From contig WSYH01002498.1 of the NCBI GenBank assembly GCA_036426205.1, forward strand, positions 19,357-83,356: DNA of 64,000 bases. The letters run 5' to 3'. Under the pieces are notes generated by a model, which saw only the letters and a list, made by a program, of their open reading frames with translations, ran no database searches and was not told where the DNA came from. Within the stretch, counting starts at the first letter, position 1. Each line of letters opens with the position of its first letter. Made by a program: the position numbers and the translations under genes. This document shows positions 1 through 11,074 of this stretch, piece after piece. This DNA is from Ascaphus truei (Eukaryota; Chordata; Amphibia; Anura; Ascaphidae).

Positions 1-242
1 GCGGATCTGCACTAATATTCCTCATCAGTCTGTATGGAAGTGGCTGTGCCCAAACAGGTCAAAGGTAACGAGTCCCATGAGAAAGACCATTCAGGACTAC
101 CGTAGGGGCCTAGTGAAATTGGATGAATGCCGGTGATATTCCAAAGCAACAATGGGGGTTGGGGCAACGTAGAGCAAATAATTAAATGTTCCTCCATTCG
201 AGTCTTAAGAATGGGCACTAATGAAGGAGGTACATTCATGTA

Positions 243-479
243 TGTCTGATATAAAATATAGTGCAACGTTGTCAAATGTGTATGGGCGGTCCCTGTATTG
301 GGGACATAAATAAATGACAGTGGTACGACAAAAGTTCCTGGCGCCCATTATTCTACAACATTGCTACCTCCTTGCCCAGCCGCCTGAATCCAGCCCCTTG
401 AATCAGGGTAACCCATGCAGAGTAGCCATACAACACACACCGATGTAGTCTCCCTAGAAGCTGGGCAGGGAAGGTTACA
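243..479 (+). mobile_element. LTR-like repeat, left copy
   Basis: A 237-base segment begins TGTCTGATATAAAAT and ends GGTTACA, and is repeated at 3332-3565. The TG...CA ends and a primer-binding-like sequence immediately after it (TTTGGCGCCAAAC at 480-492) are typical of LTR retrotransposons. No reverse transcriptase or integrase is seen between the copies. I found no matching target duplication, so a non-autonomous element or two related solo LTRs are both possible. Confidence 0.45.
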
Positions 480-492
480 TTTGGCGCCAAAC
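480..492 (+). other. Candidate tRNA primer binding site
   Basis: TTTGGCGCCAAAC follows directly after the TTACA end of the left LTR-like repeat, where a primer binding site is expected. It starts with the TGG that pairs with a tRNA CCA end. The sequence is itself palindromic (TTTGGCGCCAAA), so its identity as a primer site rests mainly on position. Confidence 0.4.
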
Positions 493-833
493 AACACTGG
501 GCAAGCAAGAGAAAGAACGAGGAAGAATGTGTGTGCTTTGTCCATTTTGGAACTTTTAGGGTGAACAGTTTGTGTTATGTTTACTATGTATTGCATAGCT
601 TTCCCGATATATGAAAGTTAAAATTGCATCAACCCTGAATTGGTACATTCGAAATGGCGACAGTCTTTGCACAAAGGTATTAGTCTACTGAGGCAAAATA
701 GCGTCTGTGAGAAAATTGTGAGTGCACACGGGACATAAATAACTGTTGATCAAAACTAAGTACTCTTTGGGCTGAGAGCCTCAGTACAGCAAAATCGTGG
801 TGAGCCATGTCAAGCCAAGTCACGCCAAGTCAC

Positions 834-986
834 GAGGGACAGTGTTTCCTGCCCAGTCAAGAGGGACAGGGTTTCCCGTCCAGTTAAGAGGGACAGGGTT
901 TCCCGTCCAGTTAAGAGGGACAGTGTTTCCTGCCCAGTTAAGAGGGACAGGGTTTCCCGTCCAGTTAAGAGGGACAGGGTTTCCCA
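834..986. repeat. 27-bp tandem repeat, about six units
   Basis: Units begin GAGGGACAG and contain GTTTCC followed by a GCCCAGT or GTCCAGT end. They start at 834, 861, 888, 915, 942 and 969, the last one partial. All frames are open across the array, which explains overlapping open frames on both strands. They are not genes. The second, indel-rich copy is at about 7028-7190. Confidence 0.85.
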
Positions 987-1636
987 ACAAAGATGCAAAT
1001 ATGCATGGTGGCAATGATGTGCGCAGCCTGATGCCTAGTGCGCGAAGTCTGCAGCCACGCCCTCCCCTCCGGACTCTCCAGCTACAGTCTCGGAATACAG
1101 ATCAATATGGGTCACACCCTGATCCCGCCGGTTTGTTAGGAGAGGGAATGAGTGTTACAGAGAGACAGAAGCAAATGGAACAGAGAGTGACCATAAAACT
1201 CACTCTAGTGATTGTGTGTACTGATTATTTCACTTTGGTGTTGGTGAAATGGCCGCTGTTACCAGTACTCCACAGCTAGTGCACTTTAACATGCCCAGCT
1301 GGGTTTTTGTCAATACTGTAGGAGAAGCAGAATTCCTACACGCTTCTTGTTTTGGATGTCGACGTCCAGAAGGAGCCTTGTCTAGTACTGCCAAGTTGGT
1401 GGAAACTGGGGGCCTGATTGATGCGGTTTGCTCCATTGCTATTGGAGCTTATATGGCCTCCAGTGATTCCAAGACTGCAGCGCCCTCTCTCCCCTATATG
1501 GGGAAATGCCCGGTAGCTGCTGTGCTGCTGTGCTGCTGTGCTGCTGTATTGCACGACTTACCCAGGAGCTCCAGAGTCTTGGGAAACCCCTGCAGTTTTT
1601 TTATATGTATTGTTTTTTTTAATATGTATTTTTTTT

Positions 1637-2064
1637 TATATGTATTGGGGTAATATTTATATGTATTGGGGTGATATTTATATGTATTGGGGTAATATTT
1701 ATATGTATTGGGGTGATATTTATATGTATTGGGTGATATTTATATGTATTGGGGTAATATTTATATGTATTGGGGTAATATTTATATGTATTGGGGTGAT
1801 ATTTATATGTATTGGGGTAATATTTCTATGTATTGGGGTGATATTTATATGTATTGGGGTAATATTTATATGTATTGGGTTGATATTTATATGTATTGGG
1901 GTAATATGTATATGTATTGGGGTGATATTTATATGTATTGGGGTGATATTTATATGTATTGGGGTAATATTTATATGTATTGGGGTGATATTTATATGTA
2001 TTGGGGTAATATTTATATGTATTGGGGTAATATTTATATGTATTGGGGTAATTTTTCTATGTAG
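1637..2064. repeat. 21-bp minisatellite, TATGTATTGGGGTRATATTTA
   Basis: About twenty head-to-tail 21-base units, varying mainly at one position (GTAATATT or GTGATATT). Because 21 is a multiple of three, every frame stays open, giving repetitive YMYWGDI-like or ICIGVIF-like translations that are artefacts. From 2065 to about 2420 the array decays into irregular T-rich and G-rich variants of the same unit. Confidence 0.9.
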
Positions 2065-2640
2065 TGGGGTCTTTTTTTATAGGTATTTTTTTAATATGTA
2101 TTGGGGTTTTGTTTAATATGTATTGGGGGTTTTATATGTATTTGCGGAGGTTTATATGTATTTGGGTGGGTTTTATATGTATTGTTTTTTATATGTATGG
2201 GGGGGTTTATATATATTGGCTTTTTTAATATGTTTTTTTTATATGTATTGGGGGGTTATATGTATTGGGGAGTTTCAAATATATTGGGGAGGTGTTTTTT
2301 TATGTATTTGGGGAGGTTTGTATATATTTGGGGAGGTGGGGGGTTGTATATATTTAAGGGGGGTGGGGATTTTTTTCTATTTATTAAGGGTGGGAAGTTT
2401 TTTGCATTGGGGTGTTTTTTTGTATATATTTTGTGGGGGGAGAGTGAGAGGAGAGAGGGGGTGAGTGAGGAAAAGTGGGAATGTGACGGAGGGGAGAGAA
2501 ATACATGCGAGACGGGGGGCAGGGATTGAGTGAGAGTGGGGTTAATTGATGGAGGGGGTAGAATGAGAGGTGAGACGGAGGGGAGAGAAATACATGGGAA
2601 GATGGAGGGAAATAGAGGGGGATCGCGAGGTGTGAAACTT
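2065..2640. repeat. Degenerate T/G-rich and G/A-rich tail of the minisatellite
   Basis: Variants of TATGTATTGGGG grade into a purine-rich stretch (GAGAGGGGGTGAGTGAGG and similar) up to about 2640. No coding content is seen. Runs of G and T here are the kind of sequence where long-read consensus is least reliable. Confidence 0.7.
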
Positions 2641-2679
2641 CCTGCGCTGCGCCCCCCCTGCCTGCTCTCCAACTTGGTC

Positions 2680-2935
2680 GCGCCCCCCCTTACCTCCAAT
2701 TAAGCATGAAATGACGCTGAGGGGTCATGTGACGTCACGTGACCTGCGGCATCATTTGACATCACGTCGCTATGGTAACGGGCGTCAGTTGATGCCATGT
2801 TGCCATGGAGACGTGTGGACTGAAGCCTGTAAGTAAATTTACAGAGGCCTCGCGCCCTCAGTGCGGGGTCTCTGTAACCGCCGTGCCCCCCCACAACAAA
2901 GTCTTGCGTCCCCCAGTTTGCGCACCGCTGACTTA
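2680..2935. mobile_element. hAT-like non-autonomous transposon end
   Basis: Read on the minus strand from 2935, the sequence begins AGCGGTGCGCAAACTGGGGG, which resembles hAT-superfamily termini common in vertebrates. The interior is rich in CpG and TGACGTCAC motifs and includes a CAGAGGCCTCGCG segment. A related interior occurs at 45780-46200. The other terminus was not located, so the left boundary is approximate. Confidence 0.5.
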
Positions 2936-3331
2936 AAGGGTATTCTCCCTATTTACAACATAATAAACAGTGGGCCTTGTCTGTGCTATTATTACTTTAT
3001 AAACATTACTTGTCTACTCTCCCTGAGGCTTCTCTCCTCTTGTCCTCTGGGAACCTAAACTTCTCGAACTTTCCCCTCCCCTTATATACTCTCTGTGATG
3101 TCATCACCTGATGGAAACCAGTTAGGCACGCAGACCTCACCAGGAATACGTTTGTGAGTTCACTGTGTGTATATACAGTATGTGGCACTGCTGCTTGTTA
3201 TTCGCATCTTGACAAAGGTCTGTGTTAGAGACCAAAACATAGAACCGAACAACCTGAATAAATACTGTTTATATTTTTGCGAGACCCGTGGAGTGCCGGT
3301 ACTTTCTTTAGGAAAGCTGATTTGCACACAA
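2936..3331. other. Intron/intergenic sequence with a putative repeat
   Basis: There is no coding exon here. It contains a segment near 3209-3262 (GACAAAGGTCTG ... GACCAAAACAT ... AATAAATACTG) of the type that recurs in this window as a short stem with a GAAACG-like core. The family was not identified. Confidence 0.4.
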
Positions 3332-3565
3332 TGTCTGATATAAAATACAGTGCAATGTTGTCTAAATGTGTATGAGCGGTCCCTGTATTGGGGACACAAA
3401 TAATTGGCAGTTGTTCTACAAAGGTTCCTGGCGCCCATTATTCTACATCCTTGCTACGTCCTCACCCTGCCGCCTGAATCCAGACCCGAGTCACGGTAAC
3501 CCATGCGGGGTAGCCACACAACACACCAATGTCGTCTCCCTAGAAGCCGGATGGGGAGCGTTACA
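3332..3565 (+). mobile_element. LTR-like repeat, right copy
   Basis: Second copy of the 243-479 repeat, starting TGTCTGATATAAAATACAG and ending GCGTTACA, with scattered substitutions. No polypurine tract stands immediately before it, which weakens the reading of the pair as the two ends of one element. Confidence 0.45.
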
Positions 3566-3793
3566 TGTGCTTAGGCTATTGTTCATTAGAACTTTCTTGG
3601 CAAGAATGACAATAGAGAAAAGTTATCTGTGGAGATTTCCGGTGATTGAATCTTTTTAAAGAAGCTGATTTCAGTGATAAACTGTGTCATGTATTTTGTG
3701 CCTTCGAGGTGGGGCTGTCCCTTTTAACACAAACTCTCTGTCACTGACGCTCACGTGTCCGGAGCGAGATGAATAATGCCCGTGTTTTGTCAG

Positions 3794-3944
3794 CAGGCTT
3801 CCGAAGGCGTTCCCATGCGCTTTTTCGCCAGCCTGGTGGAGCTGATTGACTTCTACAGGAAAGAGAATGTGGGTTTGGTTACACACCTGCAGTTCCCCGC
3901 ACAGCAGGAGGAAGAGGGGCCCGAGGAGCAAGATGAAGAGCAGG
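3794..3944 (+). CDS. INPP5D: INPP5D (SHIP1) exon: C-terminal half of the SH2 domain
   Basis: SHIP1 removes the 5-phosphate from PI(3,4,5)P3 and is recruited to phosphorylated ITIM receptors through its SH2 domain. This exon encodes QASEGVPMRFFASLVELIDF and then RKENVGLVTHLQFP, matching the last half of the vertebrate SHIP1 SH2 domain, followed by an acidic linker rich in Glu and Gln. SHIP2 differs clearly at these positions. The acceptor is the CAG at 3791-3793 after a T-rich tract, and the donor is GGTAATG at 3945. The exon ends in phase 1. Earlier exons carrying the start codon and the FLVR arginine pocket are not in the window. A damaged copy lies at about 10869-11074. Confidence 0.93.
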
Positions 3945-4089
3945 GTAATGACAGTCATGGGCCTTATATCTATTGAGACATCTAAGCAGCGGTCTAAGTG
4001 GCTTAATAAAAGTATTGGCACTGGAATGGGACCTTTTGCCGCAGCAGCCGCCGTTCAGCCGCCACGGACAGTCAGCCACCGGCCGTTTC

Positions 4090-4360
4090 GCCCCTAAGCT
4101 GTGATTAGTGTTAGCTTTAGGGGTTAACTTTAGGGGATTTAGGATAATGGGTTAAGCTTTTTAGGGTAAGGTGTTACGGTTAGGGGTTTTATGGTAAGGG
4201 ATAGGATTAGGGGGTTAAGGGTTTTAATGTAAGGGGTTAGATTAGCATTAGGGGTTAAGTTTAGGGGGTTTAGGGTAAGGGGTTAAAGGGTTATGGTAAA
4301 GGGTTAAGGTTAGGGGGTTTTAGGTAAGGGGTAAAGTTGGGAGGTTACGGTATACATTGC
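4090..4360. repeat. Telomere-like degenerate GGGGTTAGGG tract
   Basis: Irregular repeats of GGGTTA, GGGGTTAAG and TTTAGGGGTTA, all G-rich on the plus strand, over about 260 bases. The units are related to TTAGGG but are not regular, so this is either an old interstitial telomeric block or an independent G/T/A minisatellite. Second copy at about 11231-11480. Confidence 0.7.
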
Positions 4361-4517
4361 CTTGGGGGCAAAACGGCCAGTGGCTAAATGTCCCGGTGGC
4401 TAAACAGCGGAGTTGCGGCAGCGAAAGGTCCTAAGCGCAGTGGTACTGCGTCTGATTTAAGAAAATTGAACGTCTATTGAACCTTGGGACAAAGCTCTTT
4501 GGATCGTGTTTTAAAAA

Positions 4518-4985
4518 GCGAGAGAGACAGAGACAGACTCAGAGACAGAGAGAGACTCAGAGAGAGAGAGACTCAGAGCGAGAGAGAGAGACTCAGAGAG
4601 AGAGAGACAGAGAGAGAGACAGAGAGAGAGACAGAGACAGACTCAGAGAGAGAGAGAGACTCAGAGAGAGAGAGAGAGACAGACTCAGAGACAGACTCAG
4701 AGAGAGAGAGACTCAGAGCGATGTATAAGAAGAGAAGACTCAGAGAGAGAGAGACAGAGACAGACTCAGAGAGAGAGAGAGACTCAGAGAGAGAGAGAGA
4801 CTCAGAGAGAGAGACAGAGAGCGACAGAGACAGAGAGAGAGACAGAGACAGAGACAGACTCAGAGACAGACTCAGAGACAGAGAGAGACTCAGAGCGAGA
4901 GAGAGACTCAGAGAGAGAGAGACAGAGAGAGAGACAGAGACAGAGAGAGAGAGAGAGAGAGACAGAGAGAGGGAGACAGAGACAG
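4518..4985. repeat. (GA)n-rich microsatellite with GACTCAGAGA units
   Basis: About 470 bases built from GAGA, GACAGA and GACTCAGA words. Long open frames on both strands are low-complexity shadows of the repeat. The copy at 11650-12115 is the same tract with many indels. Confidence 0.9.
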
Positions 4986-5539
4986 GTGGCACTGTGAGTG
5001 TGAAAATAAGAAAGTAGTGGTCCCATCACACTTTGATCAATACATACAAGTTTACTCAGATGCCCGTGATCCTGTATATATACAGTGATGTACATACGAC
5101 ATTGACAAAGTGACATTGAATTCCTCCCGTAAAGAGCTTGCGATCGAATTCTTCATACACGAGGTACAATAATGTGCCTAATGTTTCACAGAGCTGGCAA
5201 TAGAACTCACTTCTTTCTTAAAACCCGTCTCAAATCTCTTCTTTCCTTCCTCTCTCGAATATGTCAGGGTGGATTCCTCACTGGCGAACTGCACACTAAA
5301 ACGACAACGTTTGCTAGAAAATGTCGATTTTTCGCTTTGACTGACTCACGACCTAACTTTTTAGGTTAAAAAGTTGTAACCAACTTTTATTTTTCATATT
5401 TTCAAACTTTTTTTTATTATAATGTACCGATGTAGCAGCCATTGTTGCTCTCCAAAGCGAATCGCACAACGGGCCAACGGGAGCAACTGCCATTTTAAAT
5501 GCATTAGCCATGTGTGAAAAAAGGGGACGGGGCTCCTGT
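4986..5539. other. Non-coding stretch, nothing recognised
   Basis: There is no exon, RNA gene or known repeat that I can name. A small local inverted sequence occurs near 5355-5385 (AACTTTTTAGGTTAAAAAGTT). It is present again with indels at about 12116-12659. Confidence 0.6.
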
Positions 5540-5625
5540 AATAAAGGGACGAGCCAAGGTGCCAGCAGGTGCAATAACGTCTGCAAGGCGAATCGAGCTT
5601 GGGCAATAAAGGGACGAGCCAAGGT
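5540..5625. repeat. 65-bp tandem unit, array interrupted
   Basis: The unit begins AATAAAGGGACGAGCCAAGG and ends CGAATCGAGCTTGGGC. One full unit and the start of a second are seen here before the sequence changes abruptly. At 12660-12884 about three units flank the N gap. The array is likely longer in the genome and is probably what broke the assembly. Confidence 0.75.
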
Positions 5626-6197
5626 CAAATTTGTAAGATTAAAGTGGTCGCTGTGATCATCCTTGTTGTTTCAAATTCCACTAAGTAAGAATTTTTGTTT
5701 GTGTTTTCTAGGTCTTGAGTAAGGGAAGGGGCATTGGTGTATGTAAACACCACTGGTTTACTATTAGTATTAGTGATTTGTGTAACCAATCCCATTCCGT
5801 GTAGTGTTTATGGGATATTTGACCATCACAGCAAACAGTATTTATAATAGGAGTGCGGTTAAGGGGGAGGAAGGGGCTGATGGGCGAGTTCGGGAAAGAT
5901 GGCATGTAGGGAAAAGATGCGATACCTCAGAGAGGTCGTTTGGAGAAGAATAAGGGAGAGTAGAAAGGAAGGGGTGTTTATATATAGTAATAGCAAAGAC
6001 AAGGCACACCCGACCCTGTTTATGCCTGTTGTATTGATATGGAAGGTAGAGTTAGTACCATGTAAGTAAGGATTCCCCAAAAGGAGGAAGGAAGTCCTGA
6101 ATATTACAGGAAGGGAATACGCATGCACAGCACAAGCTAGTGGGATAGGAAAAAGTCAGGGGCGTCTCTTGTGTCAGCGGATTCAGCTCTAACCGGG
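5626..6197. other. Unique stretch between the two copies of block A
   Basis: This sequence is absent from block A as seen in the window. It leads directly into 6198, which corresponds to base 1. It is therefore probably the true left neighbour of base 1, carried by the second copy. No exon or known element is recognised. Confidence 0.55.
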
Positions 6198-8175
6198 ATC
6201 TGCACTAATATCCCTCATCAGTCTGTATGGAAGTGGCTGTGCCCAAACAGGTCAAAGGTAACGAGTCCCATGAGAAAACCATTCAGGACTACCGTAGGGG
6301 CCTAGTGAAATTGGTATGAATGCTGTGATATTCCAAGCAACATGGGGGTTGGGGCAACGTAGAGCAAATAATTAAATTGTTCCTCCATTCGAGTCGAGTT
6401 AAGAAGGGAAAGAGAATGGATCACACTGACAGTGGTAATAGTTCATCTGTTATATAAAATATAGGCAACGTGTCAATTGTATGGCGGTCCCTGTATTTGG
6501 GACATAAATAAATATCAGTGGTACGACAAAAGTTCTGGCGCCCATTATTCTACAACATTGCTACCTCCTTGCCCAGCGCCTGAATCCAGCCCCTTGAATC
6601 AGGTAACCCATGCAGTAGTAGCCATACAACACACACCGATGTAGTCTCCCTAGAAGCTGGCATGGAAGAGGTTACATTTGGCGCCAAACACACTGGCAAA
6701 GCACGAGAAAAGAACGAGAAGAATGTGTGTGCTTTTCCTTTGGAACTTTTAGGGTGAACAGTTTGTGTTATGTTTACTATGTATTGCATAGCTTTCCCTG
6801 GATATTATAGAAAGTTAAAATAATGCATCAACCTGAATGGACTATTCTAAATGGCGACAGTCTTGCACAAAGGTATTAGTCTACTGAGGCAAAATAGCGT
6901 CTTGTGAAAATTGTGAGTGCACACGGACATAATAACTGTGATCAAAACTAAGATCTCTTTGGGCTGAGAGCCTCAGTACAGCCAAAATCGTGGTGAGCCA
7001 TGTCAAGCCAAGTCACGCCAAGTCACGAGGGACAGTGTTCCTGCCCCAGTCAAGAGGGTACAGGTTTCCCGTCCAGTATAGAGGGACAGTGGTTTTCCCG
7101 TCCAGTTAAGAGGGACAGTGTTTCCTGCCCAGTAAGGAGGGACACGGTTTCCCGTCCAGTTTTAAGAGGGACCGGGTTCCCAACAAGATGCAAATATGCT
7201 TATGGGCATGATATCTCTTGGGTATCGCAGCCTGATCCTAGGGCGCGAGCTTCAGCCACCCACTCCCCTCCGATCTCCTACAGCTCGGATACAGATCAAT
7301 ATGGGTCACACCCTGATCCCGCGTTTGTTAGGAGGAATTATGAGTGTTAAGAGAGACAGAAGCAAATGGAACGAGAGTGACATAAAACTCACTCTAGTGA
7401 TTGTGTGTACTGATTATTCACTTGTGGTGTGGTGAAATGGCCGCTGTACCAGTACTCCACAGCTAGTGCACTTAACATGCCCAGCGGGTTTTTGTCATAC
7501 TGTAGGAGAACGGAATTCCTACACGCTTCTTGTTTTTGATGTCGACGTCGAAGGAGCCTTGTCTAGTACTGCCAAGTGGTGGGGAACTGGGGGCCGATTG
7601 ATGCGGTTGCTCCATTGCTATGGAGCTATATGGCCTCCAGTGATTCCAAGACTGCAGCGCCCCTCTCCCCTATATGGGAAATGCCCGGTAGCTGCTGTGG
7701 TTGCTGTGCTGCTGTGGCTGCTGTATTGCACGACTTACCCAGGAGCTCCAGAGTTTGGGAAACCCTTTTTTTTTTTGCAGTTTTTTTATGTATTGTTTTT
7801 TTTAATATGATTTTTTTTTATATGTTTTGGTGGTAATTATTTCTAGTATTGTGGGTGATATTATATGGTATTGGGGTAATTTTTTGTATTGGGGTGATAT
7901 TATATGTCTTGGGTGATATTTCTATGTTATTGGGGTAAGTCCTTATGTACGCTGGGGTACTATTTATGCTTGGGGTGATTTTATATGTTACTTGGGATAT
8001 TTGCTATGTATTTGAGGGATCTATTCTATGTATTGGGGTAATCTTTTTATGTTTGGGTTGACTATTTACTTGTCTTGGGGTAAATGTATAACATGTATTG
8101 GGGGGAGAGTTAATGTGTAATTGGTGGTGAATTATATGTAGTGGGGGTAAATATTTATATGTATTGGGGTGGATA

Positions 8176-9040
8176 TTTATATGTTAAGCGGGTCGAGAAA
8201 TGGAATGTACCTCGTCCGGATAAGGAAAGTTTCCTCCATTGCTTTGATTCCCGTACGTCGTGGTAATGACTTTCGCCGCAAGTCACGTCCCAGCTTCCTG
8301 TAAGTCTCACCTCACCACTCCTCCAAGCTCTGCCCGGATCGTCATTTTCCCCACACAAGTGTATTGAAACGCCCTACCATATCCCCACCTCTTCCCCTTC
8401 CCCTTCCTGCCATCTGTAAGGTTGCCCACCTTCTCTACGGCAAACTCTCTTCACCCCTCGCCTCTGAGCGAGGACTCCCCTCCCAGTCGTGTTGCCCTAT
8501 CCCTTATTCCTCGGGTACCAGATCTCATAACCCCTCGCTTCTTCTGGAGGCAAGACACGTGACCTTACGGCTCTTGTCCCCCTCCCACCCTGCTTCATCG
8601 TCGACTGCAATACGACGACCCTGGTCATCGACTCATAATACAATGTTTCTGCTGGTCTGCGCGTACTTTTCGGACGTCTTCCCATCCTTCACGCCCCATG
8701 ATCCATTTGACCCTACTTACGCCTTCATCTACACCCCATCTACCCACCGCATATATCGAAGCCCAAACACAACAACTCCACACCCGGCCGTCCCTCCTCT
8801 CGCACAGCACTATTCCCTACAAGTCCTTAGACTCAACCCCCTCCCCTCGTTCCATTCGGGGGCTCCCCCCTCCTCTTGAAAATCCCCTTTGGTGACCGGC
8901 CGCTCGTTTTTCTAGTTACTATTATGCTCTCATACCTCTGACATTTTACCTATAAGCCACTATTCGGCCAGCCAGTGTTTTCCTTAAATGCCCTACTGGG
9001 AACGGAAATTCTGGGGCTGCCATCTCCTTTCATTAGATGT
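8176..9040. other. Foreign-looking insert within the A' minisatellite
   Basis: About 865 bases, rich in C and T on the plus strand, interrupt the TATGTATTGGGG array in this copy and have no counterpart in block A (expected near 1990-2060). No domain is recognised in its 171-residue open frame. It may be misread array sequence, a chimeric read or a real insertion. Confidence 0.5.
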
Positions 9041-10868
9041 CATGGGTACTATTTATATTTGTAAATTGGGTAATATTTATATGTATGGGGTAATATTTAA
9101 TGTATTGGGGTAATTGGTTCTATGTAGTGGGGTCTTTTTTTAATATGGTATTTGTTATATGTATTGGGTTTTGTTGAATATATTGGGGGTTTATATGTAT
9201 GATTGAGGAGGTTTAATGTATTTGGGTGGGTTTTTATGTATGGTTTTTAATGTATGGGGGGGGTTTATATTATTGGCTTTTTGTTAATATGTTTTTTTTA
9301 GATTTTATGGGGGTCGGTTATATGTTATTTGGGGAGGTTTAAATATATTGGGGAGGTGTTTTTATGTGATTTGTGGAAGAGTTAAGGGGGAGGTGGGGGG
9401 TTGTACTATATTAAGGGCGGTGTGGGATTTTTTCTATGATTAAGGGCTGGGAAGTTTTTTGATTGGGGGTTTTTTTGTATATATATTTTGTGGGTGAGAG
9501 AGTGAGAGGGAGAGATGGGGTGGTAGTGAGAAAAGTGGGAATGTATTAATGACTGGAGGTGTGAGAGAAATACATGCGAGACGGGGGGCAGGGTATTGAG
9601 TGAGAGTGGGGTTTAATTGGGGCAGGGTAGGGGGTAGAATGAGATGGTGAGACGGACGGGGAGAGAAATACATGGGAAGAGTGGAGGGGAAATAGAGGGG
9701 AACGCGATAGGTGTGAAACTTCCTGCGCTAGCCGCCCCCCCATGCCGCTCTCCACTTGAGCCGCGCCCCCCTTATTCCTCCAATTAAGCATGAATGACGC
9801 TGAGGGGTCATGTTGACGTCACGTGACCTGCAGGCATCATTTGACATCACGTCGACTATGGTAACGGGCGTCAGTTGATGCCATGTTGCCATGGAGAGAC
9901 GTTGTGGACTGAAGCCTGTAAGTAAATTTACAGAGGCCTCGCGGCCCCCTCAGTGCGGGGTCTCTGTAACCGCCGTTGCCCCCCCACAACAAAGTCTTGC
10001 GTCCCCAGTTTGCGCACGCTGACTTAAAGGGTATTCTCCTATTTAACATACATAAACAGTGGGCCTTGTCTGTGCCTATTTTACTTTATAAACATTACTT
10101 GTCTACTCCTCCCTGAGGCTTCTCTCCTCTTGTCCTCTGGGAACCTAAACTTCTGAAACTTTCCCCTCCCCTTATATACTCTTCTGTGATGTCATCACCT
10201 GATGGAAAACCAGTTAGGCACGCAGACCTCACAGGAATACGTTGGTGAGTTCACTGTGTGTATATACAGTATGTGGCACTGCTGCTTGTGTATCGCCATC
10301 TTTGACAAAGGTCTGTGTTAGAGACCAAAAACATAGAACCGAACAACCTGATAAATACTGTTTATATTTTTGCGAGACCGGGGTGCGGCGTTGTACATTT
10401 CTTTAGGAAAGCTGATTGCTGACAATAGTCTGATATAAAATACAGTGCCATGTTTGTGTCTAAATGTGTATGAGCGGTCCCTGTATGGGGACACAAATAA
10501 TGGCAGTGTTCTTACAAAGGTTCCTGGCGCCCATTATTCTACATCTTGCTACGTCCTCACCCTGCGCCGTGAATCCAGACCCGAGTCACGGTAACCCATG
10601 CGGGGGTAGCCAAACAAAAACACACAATGTACGTCTCCCTAAAGCCGGATGTGGGAGCGTTACATGTGCTTAGGTCTAGTGTTCATAGAACTCTTGGCGT
10701 CAAGAATGACAATAGAGAAAAGTATCTGTGGAGATTTCCGGTGATTTGAATCTTTTTTAAAGAAGCTGATTTCATGATAAACTGTGTCATGTATTTTGCC
10801 TTCGAGGTGGGGCGTCCCTTAACAACCTCTGTCACTGACGATCACTTCCAGCGAGATGAATCCGTTTG

Positions 10869-11074
10869 TCAGGCTTCGAGTGACGCTCTGCGACTCCCAG
10901 TTTTACGTCTTCTCCTAATAAGATTCCGAAAAATTTTGCTGTTCCCATGCGCTTTTTCGCCAGCCCTGGTGGAGCTGATTGACTTCTACAGGAAGAGAAT
11001 GTGGGTTTGTGTACACACCTGCAGTCCCCGCACAGCAGGAGAAGAGGGGCCCGAGGAGCAAGATGAAGAGCAGG
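10869..11074 (+). pseudogene. INPP5D: Damaged second copy of the SH2 exon
   Basis: Corresponds to 3794-3944. About 60-70 extra bases stand between CAGGCTTCG and GTTCCCATGC, and single-base deletions break the frame (for example in the segment encoding YRKEN). The donor CAGGGTAATG is retained. It cannot be spliced in frame as written. Its position inside an indel-rich duplicate makes sequencing error a better explanation than a decayed paralogous exon. Confidence 0.8.

Larger units (their letters stand above)
1..5625. repeat. Duplicated block A, clean copy
   Basis: This block is matched nearly base for base, apart from many small indels, by 6198-12779. It contains an LTR-like pair, three tandem-repeat tracts and the SH2 exon of INPP5D. 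The SH2 exon is intact here and broken in the other copy, so this is the copy to trust. The match stops inside a 65-bp tandem unit near 5625, and the repeat unit continues to the left beyond base 1. Confidence 0.85.

Noticed and set aside
1538..2116. 192-codon frame rich in ICIGVIF repeats, membrane-protein-like
   Set aside because: The 21-bp unit is a multiple of three, so any frame repeats a hydrophobic heptad. This is not evidence of a protein.
8364..8879. 171-codon plus-strand open frame
   Set aside because: It lies in the insert found only in the noisy block A', with proline/serine-rich composition and no recognised motif.
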